Assembly (NCBI RefSeq): GCF_000761485.1
Contig: NZ_JPMX01000009.1
Coordinates: 41,587 to 105,586 of the forward strand
Origin: Modestobacter caceresii
GTDB taxonomy: Bacteria > Actinomycetota > Actinomycetes > Mycobacteriales > Geodermatophilaceae
Direction of reading: 5' to 3'
DNA length: 64,000 nt
Both the position numbers and the translations under genes were made by a program. Below, piece by piece: positions 16,709 through 25,948 of this stretch; position 1 is the first letter of the stretch; each line of letters opens with the position of its first letter. The notes under the pieces are model-generated. The model did not search any database. It was not told the DNA's origin and saw nothing but the letters and a program-made list of their open reading frames with translations.

Positions 16709-16848
16709 GCGGGGGCCCCGTTCGTCGCCGGAGTGGAGGCCCGCCGGGTCTCGACGGCCCGCTGCTCGACCGCCGCACCGGGGTGCAGGCGGCGCAGCAC
16801 GTCGGCGTCGTCCCTGGACCGGGCAGACGCTCGTCGTGCTGACGTCAT
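16705..16848 (-). CDS. 47-residue ORF between the PucR and phytochrome genes
   Basis: A short ORF whose start shares a TGATG with the PucR stop and whose stop overlaps the phytochrome ATG (ATGA). The peptide is basic and Arg/Ala-rich (MTSARRASARSRDDADVLRR at its start), with no membrane segment or known motif. Overlaps on both sides argue for translation, at least as a coupling device for the phytochrome gene. A separate function for the peptide is unproven. Confidence 0.5.
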   Translation of the reverse strand: MTSARRASARSRDDADVLRRLHPGAAVEQRAVETRRASTPATNGAPA

Positions 16849-18050
16849 CAGCCCGCCGAGCTTAGGTCACCGGAGCGGCGGGGGAGGTGCGGCGGGTTCG
16901 TCGCTGTGAGCCGCGCTGAGCGCACGCCCAGGTGCAGCAGCAGCCGGTCGGCGCCGTCGGCGAGGTCGAGCCCGGTCAGCTCGGAGATCCGGCCGAGCCG
17001 GTAGTAGAGCGTCTGGCGGTGGATGCACAGTTGCGCCGCCGCGCGCTGCGGGCTGCCGGCGCAGTCCAGCCACACCTCGGCGGTGCCGGTGAGCACCGGG
17101 TCGGCCAGCAGGCGGGCCAGTGCGGGGTCCGGCCCGGGCAGCGCGGCCACCTGCCGCCACGGCCCGAGCTCGGACCAGGACGCCGCCGGGGCGAGCCGGG
17201 GGTCGACGGCGGCGACCCGTGCCGCGGTGCGCGCCTCGTGCCACTGGGCGGACAGCTCCAGGCAGCCGCGCCGTGGAGCGGCGACGCCGGCCGTGCTGCC
17301 GGGAGGGAGCTGGGCGAGCGCAGCCGCACTCAGCGCACCGGCCGGACGGGCGTCGGCGTCCCCGGGCAGCGGCAGCAGCACCGCCACCGCGACGGCGGGC
17401 CCGCCGCCGGAGGGGAGGACCGCGCTGACCGCCCCGGCTCCGGGCGGCGTCCAGCCGGTGGGCAGCCCCGGCGGAGCCGGGTGCAGCGCCACCAGCGCCA
17501 CCGCCGTCCGGTCGCCCCCAAGGGCGTCGGTCAGCTCCCGCAGCGCCCGCCCGGGGGCGTTGCCAGTGAGTGCGGCGCGCAACGCCGCCGACAGGTCGGC
17601 GGTGCCGGGCCGGCCCTCCGCGAGCAGCCGGCCGGCCTCGGCGGCCAGCGCCACCGCCTCGGCCAGGCCCGGGGCGTCCGGGTACTCGACGTCGGTGCGG
17701 CCTTCGTCGAGCAGCCAGAGGTACCCCTGCAACCGCCCGCCCGCGCGCACCGGCAGGCACAGCCGGGTCAGGATGCCGGCCGCCGGGTCGGCCGGCACCC
17801 GCAGCGGGGCCAGGGCGTCGGCGATGCCGAACTCCTCGAACCGGTGACGCACCTCCGCCGTCGACCCCCGACCGAGGATCGACCGCGCCCGGACGGCATC
17901 CATCATGGCGCCTGAGCCGCCGGCCGCCGCGCTCGCCGGCTCGTCGTGCGCGCAGAACGCGAGCATCGTGAAGTCGCGGTCCTCCAGCGTCGCCGGGGCG
18001 GCGAGCAGGTGGGAGACCTCGTCCACCAGGTCCTGCAGTTCGTCGCGCAC
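16848..18050 (-). CDS. PucR-family transcriptional regulator, likely of proline catabolism
   Basis: About 400 residues. A GAF-like sensory region lies in the first half. A C-terminal PucR-type helix-turn-helix contains AAAQLCIHRQTLYYRLGRIS, followed by LTGLDLADGADRLLLHLG. The gene faces the proline dehydrogenase/pruA genes across a 146-bp gap, matching the place of proline-responsive PucR regulators (PruR/PutR) in other actinobacteria. That role is inferred from context. GTG 18050 follows GAGGAGG and is preferred to the longer open frame. It heads the operon with the 47-codon ORF and the phytochrome. Confidence 0.82.
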   Translation of the reverse strand: MRDELQDLVDEVSHLLAAPATLEDRDFTMLAFCAHDEPASAAAGGSGAMMDAVRARSILGRGSTAEVRHRFEEFGIADALAPLRVPADPAAGILTRLCLPVRAGGRLQGYLWLLDEGRTDVEYPDAPGLAEAVALAAEAGRLLAEGRPGTADLSAALRAALTGNAPGRALRELTDALGGDRTAVALVALHPAPPGLPTGWTPPGAGAVSAVLPSGGGPAVAVAVLLPLPGDADARPAGALSAAALAQLPPGSTAGVAAPRRGCLELSAQWHEARTAARVAAVDPRLAPAASWSELGPWRQVAALPGPDPALARLLADPVLTGTAEVWLDCAGSPQRAAAQLCIHRQTLYYRLGRISELTGLDLADGADRLLLHLGVRSARLTATNPPHLPRRSGDLSSAG

Positions 18051-18196
18051 CGGGACCTCCTCTCGCCGTCTCAGACGATCGTACGAGGGTTCCTCGGCGA
18101 GTCCGGACATCTGTCGCTGGTGCGCGGTGGGTCGGCGTCCCTAGCGTTCGGGGCACCGCACCACCACGCTGAACACCGCCCCGTCGGAGGCGCCCC

Positions 18197-19129
18197 GTGC
18201 TCACCCAGAAGGCACTCCTCGCCGCCGCCCGCCGTCCCGGGCTCCGCCGCGTGGTCACCGGCACGCCCGTCACCCGCCGGGTGGTGGAGCGCTTCGTCGC
18301 CGGGGAGTCCCTCCCCGAGGCGATCGAGGTCGTGCAGGCACTGTCCGCCGACGGCCTGGCGGTCACCCTCGACCACCTGGGCGAGGACGTGACCGACCGC
18401 AGCGAGGCCCGGCGTACCCGCGATGCCTACCTGGCCGCGCTGGAGAGCCTGGCGCCGCTGGGCCTGAGCCGGGCCGCCGAGGTCTCGGTGAAGCTGTCCG
18501 CCTTCGGCCAGGCGCTGCCGGTGGGCGGGCACGACCTGGCGCTGGAGCTGGTGCGCCCGGTCGTCGAGGCCGCCACGGCGTTGGGCACCACGGTGACCCT
18601 GGACATGGAGGACTCCCGCACGGTCGACGCCACCCTCGCCGTCCTGGCCGAGCTGCGGCGCGAGCACCCGGGCACCGGTGCGGTGCTCCAGGCGATGCTG
18701 CACCGCACCGAGGACGACGCCCGCGCCCTCGCCGTCCCCGGGTCGCGGGTGCGGCTGGTCAAGGGCGCCTACCAGGAGCCGGCCTCGGTCGCGTACCAGG
18801 AGAAGGCGGACGTCGACGCCGCCTACGGCCGCTGCCTGGAGACGCTGGTCCGCGGACCCGGCTACCCGATGGCCGGCACCCACGACCCACGGTTCGTCCA
18901 GCAGAAGCTGGACCTGGTCGCCGAGACCGGCCGCTCGTCCGACAGCTACGAGTTCCAGATGCTCTACGGCATCCGCCCCGACGAGCAGACCCGCCTGGCC
19001 GCCGAGGGGCACACCGTCCGGGCCTACGTGCCCTACGGCGCCGACTGGTACGGCTACTTCATGCGCCGCCTCGCCGAGCGCCCGGCCAACCTGCAGTTCT
19101 TCCTCCGCTCCCTCGCCACCAAGTCCTGA
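18197..19129 (+). CDS. proline dehydrogenase
   Basis: A 310-residue monofunctional FAD enzyme oxidising L-proline to pyrroline-5-carboxylate, the first step to glutamate. Visible family motifs are VSVKLSAFGQ, TLDMEDSRTVD, LVKGAYQEP, AGTHDPRFV, FQMLYGIR, and the C-terminal YVPYGADWYGYFMRRLAERP. GTG 18197 is preceded by GGAGG at five bases. The product is passed to the pruA enzyme encoded 54 bp downstream. Control by the divergent PucR protein is likely. Confidence 0.93.
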   Translation: MLTQKALLAAARRPGLRRVVTGTPVTRRVVERFVAGESLPEAIEVVQALSADGLAVTLDHLGEDVTDRSEARRTRDAYLAALESLAPLGLSRAAEVSVKLSAFGQALPVGGHDLALELVRPVVEAATALGTTVTLDMEDSRTVDATLAVLAELRREHPGTGAVLQAMLHRTEDDARALAVPGSRVRLVKGAYQEPASVAYQEKADVDAAYGRCLETLVRGPGYPMAGTHDPRFVQQKLDLVAETGRSSDSYEFQMLYGIRPDEQTRLAAEGHTVRAYVPYGADWYGYFMRRLAERPANLQFFLRSLATKS

Positions 19130-19136
19130 TCCGCCC

Positions 19137-19158
19137 CACCAAGATGGCCATTTTGGTG
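19137..19158. repeat. palindromic element CACCAAGATGGCCATTTTGGTG
   Basis: A 22-bp near-perfect palindrome (one mismatch) lies between proline dehydrogenase and pruA. The same core occurs, as part of a longer perfect palindrome, at 46696-46727. It may weaken read-through into pruA or be a dispersed repeat. Confidence 0.75.
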
Positions 19159-19183
19159 CCATCCGTCTCCTGAGGAGCACCCC

Positions 19184-20809
<1,626 letters not shown>

Positions 20810-20823
20810 CAGCCGCGGCGAGC

Positions 20824-21372
20824 TCAGCGGGGGAGCGGGATCTTCCGCTCGTCGCAGAGCTCGGAGAGCATCTCGCCGACCGTCTCCTCCACCGAGCCCT
20901 CACCGGGGACGACGGCGCCAGGCTCGTCGTCGCCCAGCGGCTGCAGGGTGTCCAGCTGGCTGCGCAGCAGGCTCGGCGGCATGTAGTGCCCCTTGCGCTG
21001 GGCGAGCCGCTCGGTGAGCACCTCCTCGGAGGTGTCGGCGTGCGCGAACCACACCGAGGGGTGTCCGTCGCAGAGCAGGTCGCGGTAGCTGCGCTTGAGC
21101 GCGGAGCAGGTGAGGATGAACGACGTCCCGGCGGCCTCGTGCTCGCCGATCAGCTCGGCCATGCGGCGCAGCCACGGCCAGCGGTCCTCGTCGTCCAGCG
21201 GGGTGCCACTGCGCATCTTCTCGACGTTCTCCGGCGGGTGCAGGTCGTCGCCCTCGATGAACTCCCACTGCAGGCGGCGGGCGAGCTCGTTCGCGACGGT
21301 CGACTTGCCGGAGCCGGAGACCCCCATGACGACGATCGAGGTGGTCGCCGGGATGCTGTCCGTGGTTTCCAT
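20824..21372 (-). CDS. gntK: gluconokinase
   Basis: A 182-residue P-loop kinase phosphorylating gluconate to 6-phosphogluconate. The Walker A motif GVSGSGKST is at 17-25. Family motifs follow: FIEGDDLHPPENVEKM, PLDDEDRWPWL, TCSALKRSYRDLL and KGHYMPPSLLRSQ. Length and motifs fit the GntK family. ATG 21372 is chosen; 17 further upstream codons in the open frame look non-coding. No gluconate transporter is next to it, so it stands alone, divergent from the MFS gene. Confidence 0.92.
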   Translation of the reverse strand: METTDSIPATTSIVVMGVSGSGKSTVANELARRLQWEFIEGDDLHPPENVEKMRSGTPLDDEDRWPWLRRMAELIGEHEAAGTSFILTCSALKRSYRDLLCDGHPSVWFAHADTSEEVLTERLAQRKGHYMPPSLLRSQLDTLQPLGDDEPGAVVPGEGSVEETVGEMLSELCDERKIPLPR

Positions 21373-21428
21373 GCCCCGACCGTATTGAGTCGAGGGAGGA
21401 GTTGGGAACCGGGACGGAGGCACGGGAC

Positions 21429-22604
21429 ATGACGACGACGGAACGACGGTCCTCGCTGTGGCGCCTTCCGGCCGTCCGCTCCCTGTTCGCGCTCAACGCC
21501 CTCGGGTTCCTCAGCTACTCGCTGCTGCTGTCGGCGCTGCCCGCGCACGCCGCCGCGCTGGGCGCCGGGCTCACCGCCGCCGGCTCGGTGACCACGGTGT
21601 TCCTGGTGGCCACCGTGCTGGCCCAGACGGCGGTGCCGGCCCTGGTCGCCCGGCTGGGCATCGCCCCGGTGCTGGCGGGAGGGCTGATCGCGCTGGGGGC
21701 GCCGTCCCCGCTGTACCTGCTGGCCGACGACGTGCGCTGGTTCGCCGTCGTCTCGGTGGTGCGCGGGGTGGGGTTCGCGGTGCTCACCGTGCTCGGCTCG
21801 ACGATCGCCGCGCAGGCGGTGCCGCCCGAGCGGCGCGGTGAGTCGATCGGCATCTACGGGCTGGCGATCTCGGTGCCGACGCTCGCGGCGGTGCCGGGTG
21901 GGACGGCGCTCACCCTGGCCGGTCACTTCCCGTGGGTCGCCGCGATGGCGGCCGCCCCGGTGCTCGCCCTGGTGTTCGTGCCGGGGCTGGTGCGCGCGCT
22001 CGGCCCGCCGGAGGTGTCCGCCCCGGATGGGTCGCGTGCGGCAGTGTGGGCCGCGGCCGCGCCGTCGCTGGTGCTGCTGGTGGTGACCCTGGCCGGCGGC
22101 GGGCTGGTCACCTTCCTGCCGATCGAGCTGCCCGACGGCGCGCTGGCGGTGGTGGCGCTGCTGGTGTTCGGGGTCAGCACCGCACTGTGCCGGTGGGGCG
22201 CCGGGGTGCTGGTCGACCGGCTGGGGGCGCGGGTGCTGTTGCCGGCCACGCTGGCCAGCGGGGTCGCCGGGATGCTCCTGGTGGCGCTGGGGCTGCGGAC
22301 CGCCGGCGTCGGTGGGGCCGCGGCCGTGCTGGCCGGGGCCTTCGCGCTCGGAGTCGCCTACGGCGCGGTGCAGAACCTGACGCTGGTGCTCGCCCTGGCC
22401 CGGGCCGGCGCGGGGCAGACCACGACGGTCAGCGCCGTGTGGAACGCCTGCTACGACAGCGGCACCGCGATCGGTGCGCTGGCAGTGGGGGCGGTCGCCG
22501 CGCAGGTCGGGCTCTCGCTGAGCTACGTGTTCGTGGCGGTGCTGCTCGCGTTGGCACTGCCGCTGGCGGTCACGCTGCCCCGCGCGCTGCGCGCCACGAA
22601 CTGA
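21429..22604 (+). CDS. MFS transporter
   Basis: A 391-residue inner-membrane carrier with about 12 hydrophobic segments and small loops. It resembles sugar-efflux or arabinose-efflux-type MFS proteins (LNALGFLSYSLLLSALPAHA at the first helix; ERRGESIGIYGLAIS in the middle). Substrate is unknown. ATG 21429 follows GGAGG at nine bases. The last codons (RALRATN) and the stop form the first copy of a 23-bp tandem repeat. Confidence 0.85.
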   Translation: MTTTERRSSLWRLPAVRSLFALNALGFLSYSLLLSALPAHAAALGAGLTAAGSVTTVFLVATVLAQTAVPALVARLGIAPVLAGGLIALGAPSPLYLLADDVRWFAVVSVVRGVGFAVLTVLGSTIAAQAVPPERRGESIGIYGLAISVPTLAAVPGGTALTLAGHFPWVAAMAAAPVLALVFVPGLVRALGPPEVSAPDGSRAAVWAAAAPSLVLLVVTLAGGGLVTFLPIELPDGALAVVALLVFGVSTALCRWGAGVLVDRLGARVLLPATLASGVAGMLLVALGLRTAGVGGAAAVLAGAFALGVAYGAVQNLTLVLALARAGAGQTTTVSAVWNACYDSGTAIGALAVGAVAAQVGLSLSYVFVAVLLALALPLAVTLPRALRATN

Positions 22605-22650
22605 GCGCGCTGCGCGCCACGAACTGAGCGCGCTGCGCGCCACGAACTGA
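22582..22650 (+). repeat. three perfect copies of a 23-bp tandem repeat
   Basis: GCGCGCTGCGCGCCACGAACTGA occurs at 22582, 22605 and 22628 with no mismatch. The first copy is the end of the MFS gene including its stop, so expansion adds only untranslated copies. Each unit contains a GCGCGC...GCGCGC self-complementary part. Confidence 0.95.
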
Positions 22651-22654
22651 GCCG

Positions 22655-22674
22655 GCCGGCTGAGCTCAGCCGGC
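22655..22674. terminator. 20-bp perfect palindrome at convergent gene ends
   Basis: GCCGGCTGAGCTCAGCCGGC is fully self-complementary. It overlaps the stop of the gene ending at 22666 and follows the MFS gene, a plausible two-way terminator or cruciform site. Confidence 0.6.
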
Positions 22675-23037
22675 GGACGCCTGGTCGCCCAGCCGCTGCC
22701 GCGCGGCCTCGGCCAGCCGCTCCACCGTCTGCACCTCGGCGGCGGCCTCCCGCAGCCAGGTGCGCAGCCCGTCGACGTCGAACCGGTTGCGGTCACGCAC
22801 CTGGCCGAGCAGCACCTGCCGGGCGCTGGACTGGGCGCGCATCGCGGTGGGCAGGGTGCGGCCGATGCGGCGGGCCCGGGTGGTGAGGCCGGCGCCGAGG
22901 AAGACCAGCTCGCGGACGTCGGACAGCCCGGCGAGGAGCGCCTCGGCGTCCTCGGGCCGGCCGTCGGCCAGCAGCTGCAGGTACTCGTCGGCGCGGCGGG
23001 CGCCGGTGTCGGCGGGGTTCTCAGACGGTGCGGTCAC
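22666..23037 (-). CDS. predicted helical protein of unknown function
   Basis: A 123-residue soluble protein, Ala/Arg/Leu-rich and probably all helical (DEYLQLLADGRPEDAEALLA, RTLPTAMRAQSSARQVLLGQ). I do not recognise a family. GTG 23037 sits just behind a purine-rich GAGGGAGAG/GGAGGG stretch; a longer frame would run into the enoyl-CoA hydratase gene. The start lies 14 bp downstream of that gene's stop on the same strand, so the two are likely co-transcribed. Confidence 0.6.
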   Translation of the reverse strand: MTAPSENPADTGARRADEYLQLLADGRPEDAEALLAGLSDVRELVFLGAGLTTRARRIGRTLPTAMRAQSSARQVLLGQVRDRNRFDVDGLRTWLREAAAEVQTVERLAEAARQRLGDQASAG

Positions 23038-23051
23038 CCCTCCACTCTCCC

Positions 23052-23846
23052 TCAGCGGCCGGACCAGTGCGGCGGGCGCTTCTCCAGGTAGGCCGCGATC
23101 CCCTCGCGCCGGTCCTCGCTCAGGTAGGGGTTCGGGCCGACGTCCAGCCGCAGCGCCGCGGCCAGCGGCAGCTCGAGCCCCTTGACCGCGGTCTCCTTCA
23201 TCCGGCGCACCGAGAGCGGGGCGTTGGCCGCGATCCGGTCGGCGAGGGCCAGGGCGGCCGGCAGCACCTCCTCGACCGGGACGACGCGGTTCACCAGGCC
23301 CCATCGGGCGGCGTCCTCACCGGTCACGTACTCGCCGGTGAAGAGCATCTCCAGTGCGATGCCGGTCGGGATGCGCTTGGGCAGCACGACGGACCCGTAG
23401 TTGGCGCCCATGCCAATCGTCGCCTCCGGCAGGCCGAGCTTGATCCCGGGCGCGGCGATCCGGATGTCACAGGCCAGGGCCAGTTCGAAGCCGCCGGCGA
23501 CCGCGTGCCCGGCGAGGGCGGCGATGACCGGCACGTACGTCTCGCCGAGCACCTCGAACAGGGTGCGGCCGGGGCGGTTCATCGGCGGCCGGAAGGGCTC
23601 ACCGCGCTGGTCACGCTCCCGGATCTCCTTGAGGTCGAACCCGGCGCAGAACGCCGGCCCCTTGCCGGTGAGCACGACGGCCCGGACGTCGGCGTCCTCG
23701 GCGCAGACGAGCAGCTCGTCGACGAGGTCGGCCTGCAGCGCCGAGGACAGCGCGTTGCGCCGCTCGGGCCGGTCGAGGGTCAGCACGCGGACGTGCCCCC
23801 GGGTCTCGGTGGTCAGGCCCGACTCGCGGCGCTGCGGTTCGCTCAT
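23052..23846 (-). CDS. enoyl-CoA hydratase / crotonase family protein
   Basis: A 264-residue crotonase-fold protein. The CoA-binding and oxyanion-hole segment is GPAFCAGFDLKEI, and the second loop is AGHAVAGGFELALACDI. The stretch IKLGLPEATIGMGANYGSVV supplies the active-site region: Glu of LPEA is kept, while the second Glu position reads Gly/Met, so hydratase activity is not certain. It could serve fatty-acid or branched acid degradation. No fatty-acid neighbours other than the downstream small gene. Confidence 0.8.
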   Translation of the reverse strand: MSEPQRRESGLTTETRGHVRVLTLDRPERRNALSSALQADLVDELLVCAEDADVRAVVLTGKGPAFCAGFDLKEIRERDQRGEPFRPPMNRPGRTLFEVLGETYVPVIAALAGHAVAGGFELALACDIRIAAPGIKLGLPEATIGMGANYGSVVLPKRIPTGIALEMLFTGEYVTGEDAARWGLVNRVVPVEEVLPAALALADRIAANAPLSVRRMKETAVKGLELPLAAALRLDVGPNPYLSEDRREGIAAYLEKRPPHWSGR

Positions 23847-23883
23847 GGCCGCGATCCTGCCTGCACCCGTCGGGCCCGGCAGG

Positions 23884-24609
23884 TCAGGCGGAGGGGAGCT
23901 CGCCGGTCTGCACGAACTGCTCCGCGATGTCGCGGACCTTCCGGTTGGTCTCCATCGACAACTCGGCCAGTACGGAGAACGCCCGGTCGGCCGGCCACTT
24001 GTACCGCTCCATCAGGATGCCCTTGGCCTGGTCGATGACCGCCCGGGAGTCCAGCGCCGCGCGCAGGTGCTCGGCGCGCCCGACGGCGGTCTCGTAGAGG
24101 TACATGTTCGACACCGGGACCACGGCGTAGGCCGCGAACCGGGCCGCGGTCCGACGGGTCTGCTCGTCCAGTGGCTGGGAGGTGCGCGCGTAGACGTTCA
24201 GCCCGCCGTTGATCAGCTCCTGCGGCGGCAGCGGGAAGGACAGCACCCCGCGGCACCCGCGCTCGGCAGCGGCCTGCGGGAACGCGCTCCACCGCTGCTC
24301 CGCGGCGGTGTCCAGCAGCTCGACCACCTCACCCGTCGTCGCAGCCTCCAGGCAGGGCCCGGAGCCCTGCGCGTACTGCACGAGGTCCAGGTCGCGGGCG
24401 AGTGGGTCGCTCGCGGCAACGGTCGACGAACGGCCGTCGGTGACGATGGTGACCGAGGTGGCGGGGTCGCCGGGGAGCACCCGGGCGGCCAGGTCGGCGA
24501 CCCGTTGCAGCACCGACTCCAGGGAGTGCTCGGCGAACGACATGCGGCCCAGCTCGTCGAAGGCGAGCTGGACCAGGTCGGCGTCGGGGTCAGGGGTGGG
24601 GCGAGTCAA
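23884..24609 (-). CDS. GAF-ANTAR regulator
   Basis: About 241 residues: a GAF domain (about 20-170, with YAQGSGPCLEAATTGEVVEL and GGLNVYA) followed by an ANTAR RNA-binding domain (ALDSRAVIDQAKGILMERYK). ANTAR proteins bind paired hexaloop hairpins in mRNA leaders and prevent termination. TTG 24609 has CGGAG seven bases upstream and is preferred to the longer open frame. It is a paralogue of the divergent gene at 24923, sharing the same ANTAR core and C-terminal NRKVRDIAE. Confidence 0.85.
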   Translation of the reverse strand: MTRPTPDPDADLVQLAFDELGRMSFAEHSLESVLQRVADLAARVLPGDPATSVTIVTDGRSSTVAASDPLARDLDLVQYAQGSGPCLEAATTGEVVELLDTAAEQRWSAFPQAAAERGCRGVLSFPLPPQELINGGLNVYARTSQPLDEQTRRTAARFAAYAVVPVSNMYLYETAVGRAEHLRAALDSRAVIDQAKGILMERYKWPADRAFSVLAELSMETNRKVRDIAEQFVQTGELPSA

Positions 24610-24922
24610 CGTCGTACTCCGGCGGCAGGTGGCACCGGACAGCTGCATGCGCCGGCGGGGAGACGGGCTTCGGGAGATCACCGAGGACCCGCTGAGGACG
24701 GGGTCGACGACCCCGCTGCCGCACGCCGGCTGTGTGACGTTGTGGCACCGGGAGCATAGCCGGGGCCGGCGGACAGGTCGGGCGGCGTGCGAACCGTGTC
24801 GATCATGCTCCGGCGCGTACCGTGATCAGTGGTGTCGTGACGCGGCACCGACGTGCGTCAGCCAGCGGCGTGCGCGCGAGCGGGGCCTCAGCGCGGGGCC
24901 CTCGCCGAGGTCGCCATCCCCG
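24610..24922. other. 313-bp gap between divergent GAF-ANTAR genes
   Basis: No gene seen. It should hold promoters for both neighbours, but I find no convincing -35/-10 pair. A GGGGTCG/CGACCCC inverted repeat lies near 24700. Confidence 0.5.
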
Positions 24923-25684
24923 GTGCTCCACAGACCGGAGGTCGACCTGTCCATCTCTGACGGACCCCTGAGCCGTGACGCCACCGACGCGCTCGCCCGC
25001 CTGGGCAACCTGGCGCTGCGGGACCACTCGATGGAGTCGGTGCTCCAGACCGTCGCCGACCTGGTCAAGCAGGTGCTGCCGGGCGAGATCGAGGCCTCGA
25101 TCTCGCTGCTGGTCAACGGCAAGGCGACGACCACGGTCTACACCGGTCAGCTCGCCCTGGACCTGGACGAGAACCAGTACGGCCGCGGCTACGGCCCCTG
25201 CCTGCACGCCGCCTCGACCGGTGAGCTGGTCGAGATCCCGGATGCGCGCGTCGACGACCGCTGGCCGGACTACTGCCGAGCCGCGTGGCAGCGGGGCAGC
25301 GGCAGCTCGCTGTCGGTGCCGCTCCCGATCCAGGAGCAGGTGGCCGGAGCGTTGAACATCTACGCGCGTGCACCTCGTGCCTTCGACGAGGAGGCCCGGT
25401 CGGCCGCCGAGCGGTTCGCCCCGTACGCCGCAGTCGCGGTGGCCACCATGTACGCCTACCAGAGCACCCGGGAGCTGGCGGAGAACCTGCAGATCGCCCT
25501 GGAGTCCCGGGCGGTGATCGACCAGGCCAAGGGCATCCTGATGGAGCGGTACAAGCTGACCGCCGACCAGGCGTTCCAGGCCATGGCGGCGGTCTCCATG
25601 CGGCGCAACCGCAAGGTGCGGGACATCGCCGAGACGCTCGTCCGGACGGGGGAGTTCCAGCCCGACGGCCCGGCGGCCGGCTGA
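24923..25684 (+). CDS. GAF-ANTAR regulator (second copy)
   Basis: About 253 residues with the same layout as its divergent neighbour: GAF domain (GRGYGPCLHAASTGELVEI, GALNIYARAPRAFDEEARS) and ANTAR domain (ALESRAVIDQAKGILMERYK), ending RRNRKVRDIAETLVRTGEF. It is expected to act as a transcription antiterminator responding to a ligand or redox signal through GAF. GTG 24923 is used as start, with GAGG about 12 bases upstream; a longer frame is open but looks non-coding. Confidence 0.83.
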   Translation: MLHRPEVDLSISDGPLSRDATDALARLGNLALRDHSMESVLQTVADLVKQVLPGEIEASISLLVNGKATTTVYTGQLALDLDENQYGRGYGPCLHAASTGELVEIPDARVDDRWPDYCRAAWQRGSGSSLSVPLPIQEQVAGALNIYARAPRAFDEEARSAAERFAPYAAVAVATMYAYQSTRELAENLQIALESRAVIDQAKGILMERYKLTADQAFQAMAAVSMRRNRKVRDIAETLVRTGEFQPDGPAAG

Positions 25685-25948
25685 GCGTCCTCGGCCTGCG
25701 ATCGGGTTGGGCCACGACGCGCACGGGCAGAACCCGGGCAGGGGCCGTCTGCGTGCCGGCACACAGAGGACCCCAGGCTCGGTGGTCGAGACGACGGCCA
25801 CCGGGCCGCCCCATCCGCGGACGGCGCCCGGGCCGAACACCCTCCGGCTGGGTCGTCCCCCTGACCCAGGGTCGGCGCGGCCGCCCGGACCAGGCGGGGA
25901 CGCGCAGGGCATGGACCGGCCGTCCGGGGGACCTGTCAGGCTCCGGAC

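Noticed and set aside
20822..21496. Overlapping minus-strand frames extending gluconokinase upstream
   Set aside because: They run over the divergent MFS start; the P-loop sits at the usual distance from ATG 21372.
22582..22650. CRISPR-like array
   Set aside because: The three units are directly adjacent without spacers and include a stop codon; a plain tandem duplication.
25685..25948. Possible small RNA or riboswitch in the gap before the GNAT-Nudix gene
   Set aside because: I find no conserved aptamer pattern or strong hairpin; treated as ordinary spacer.
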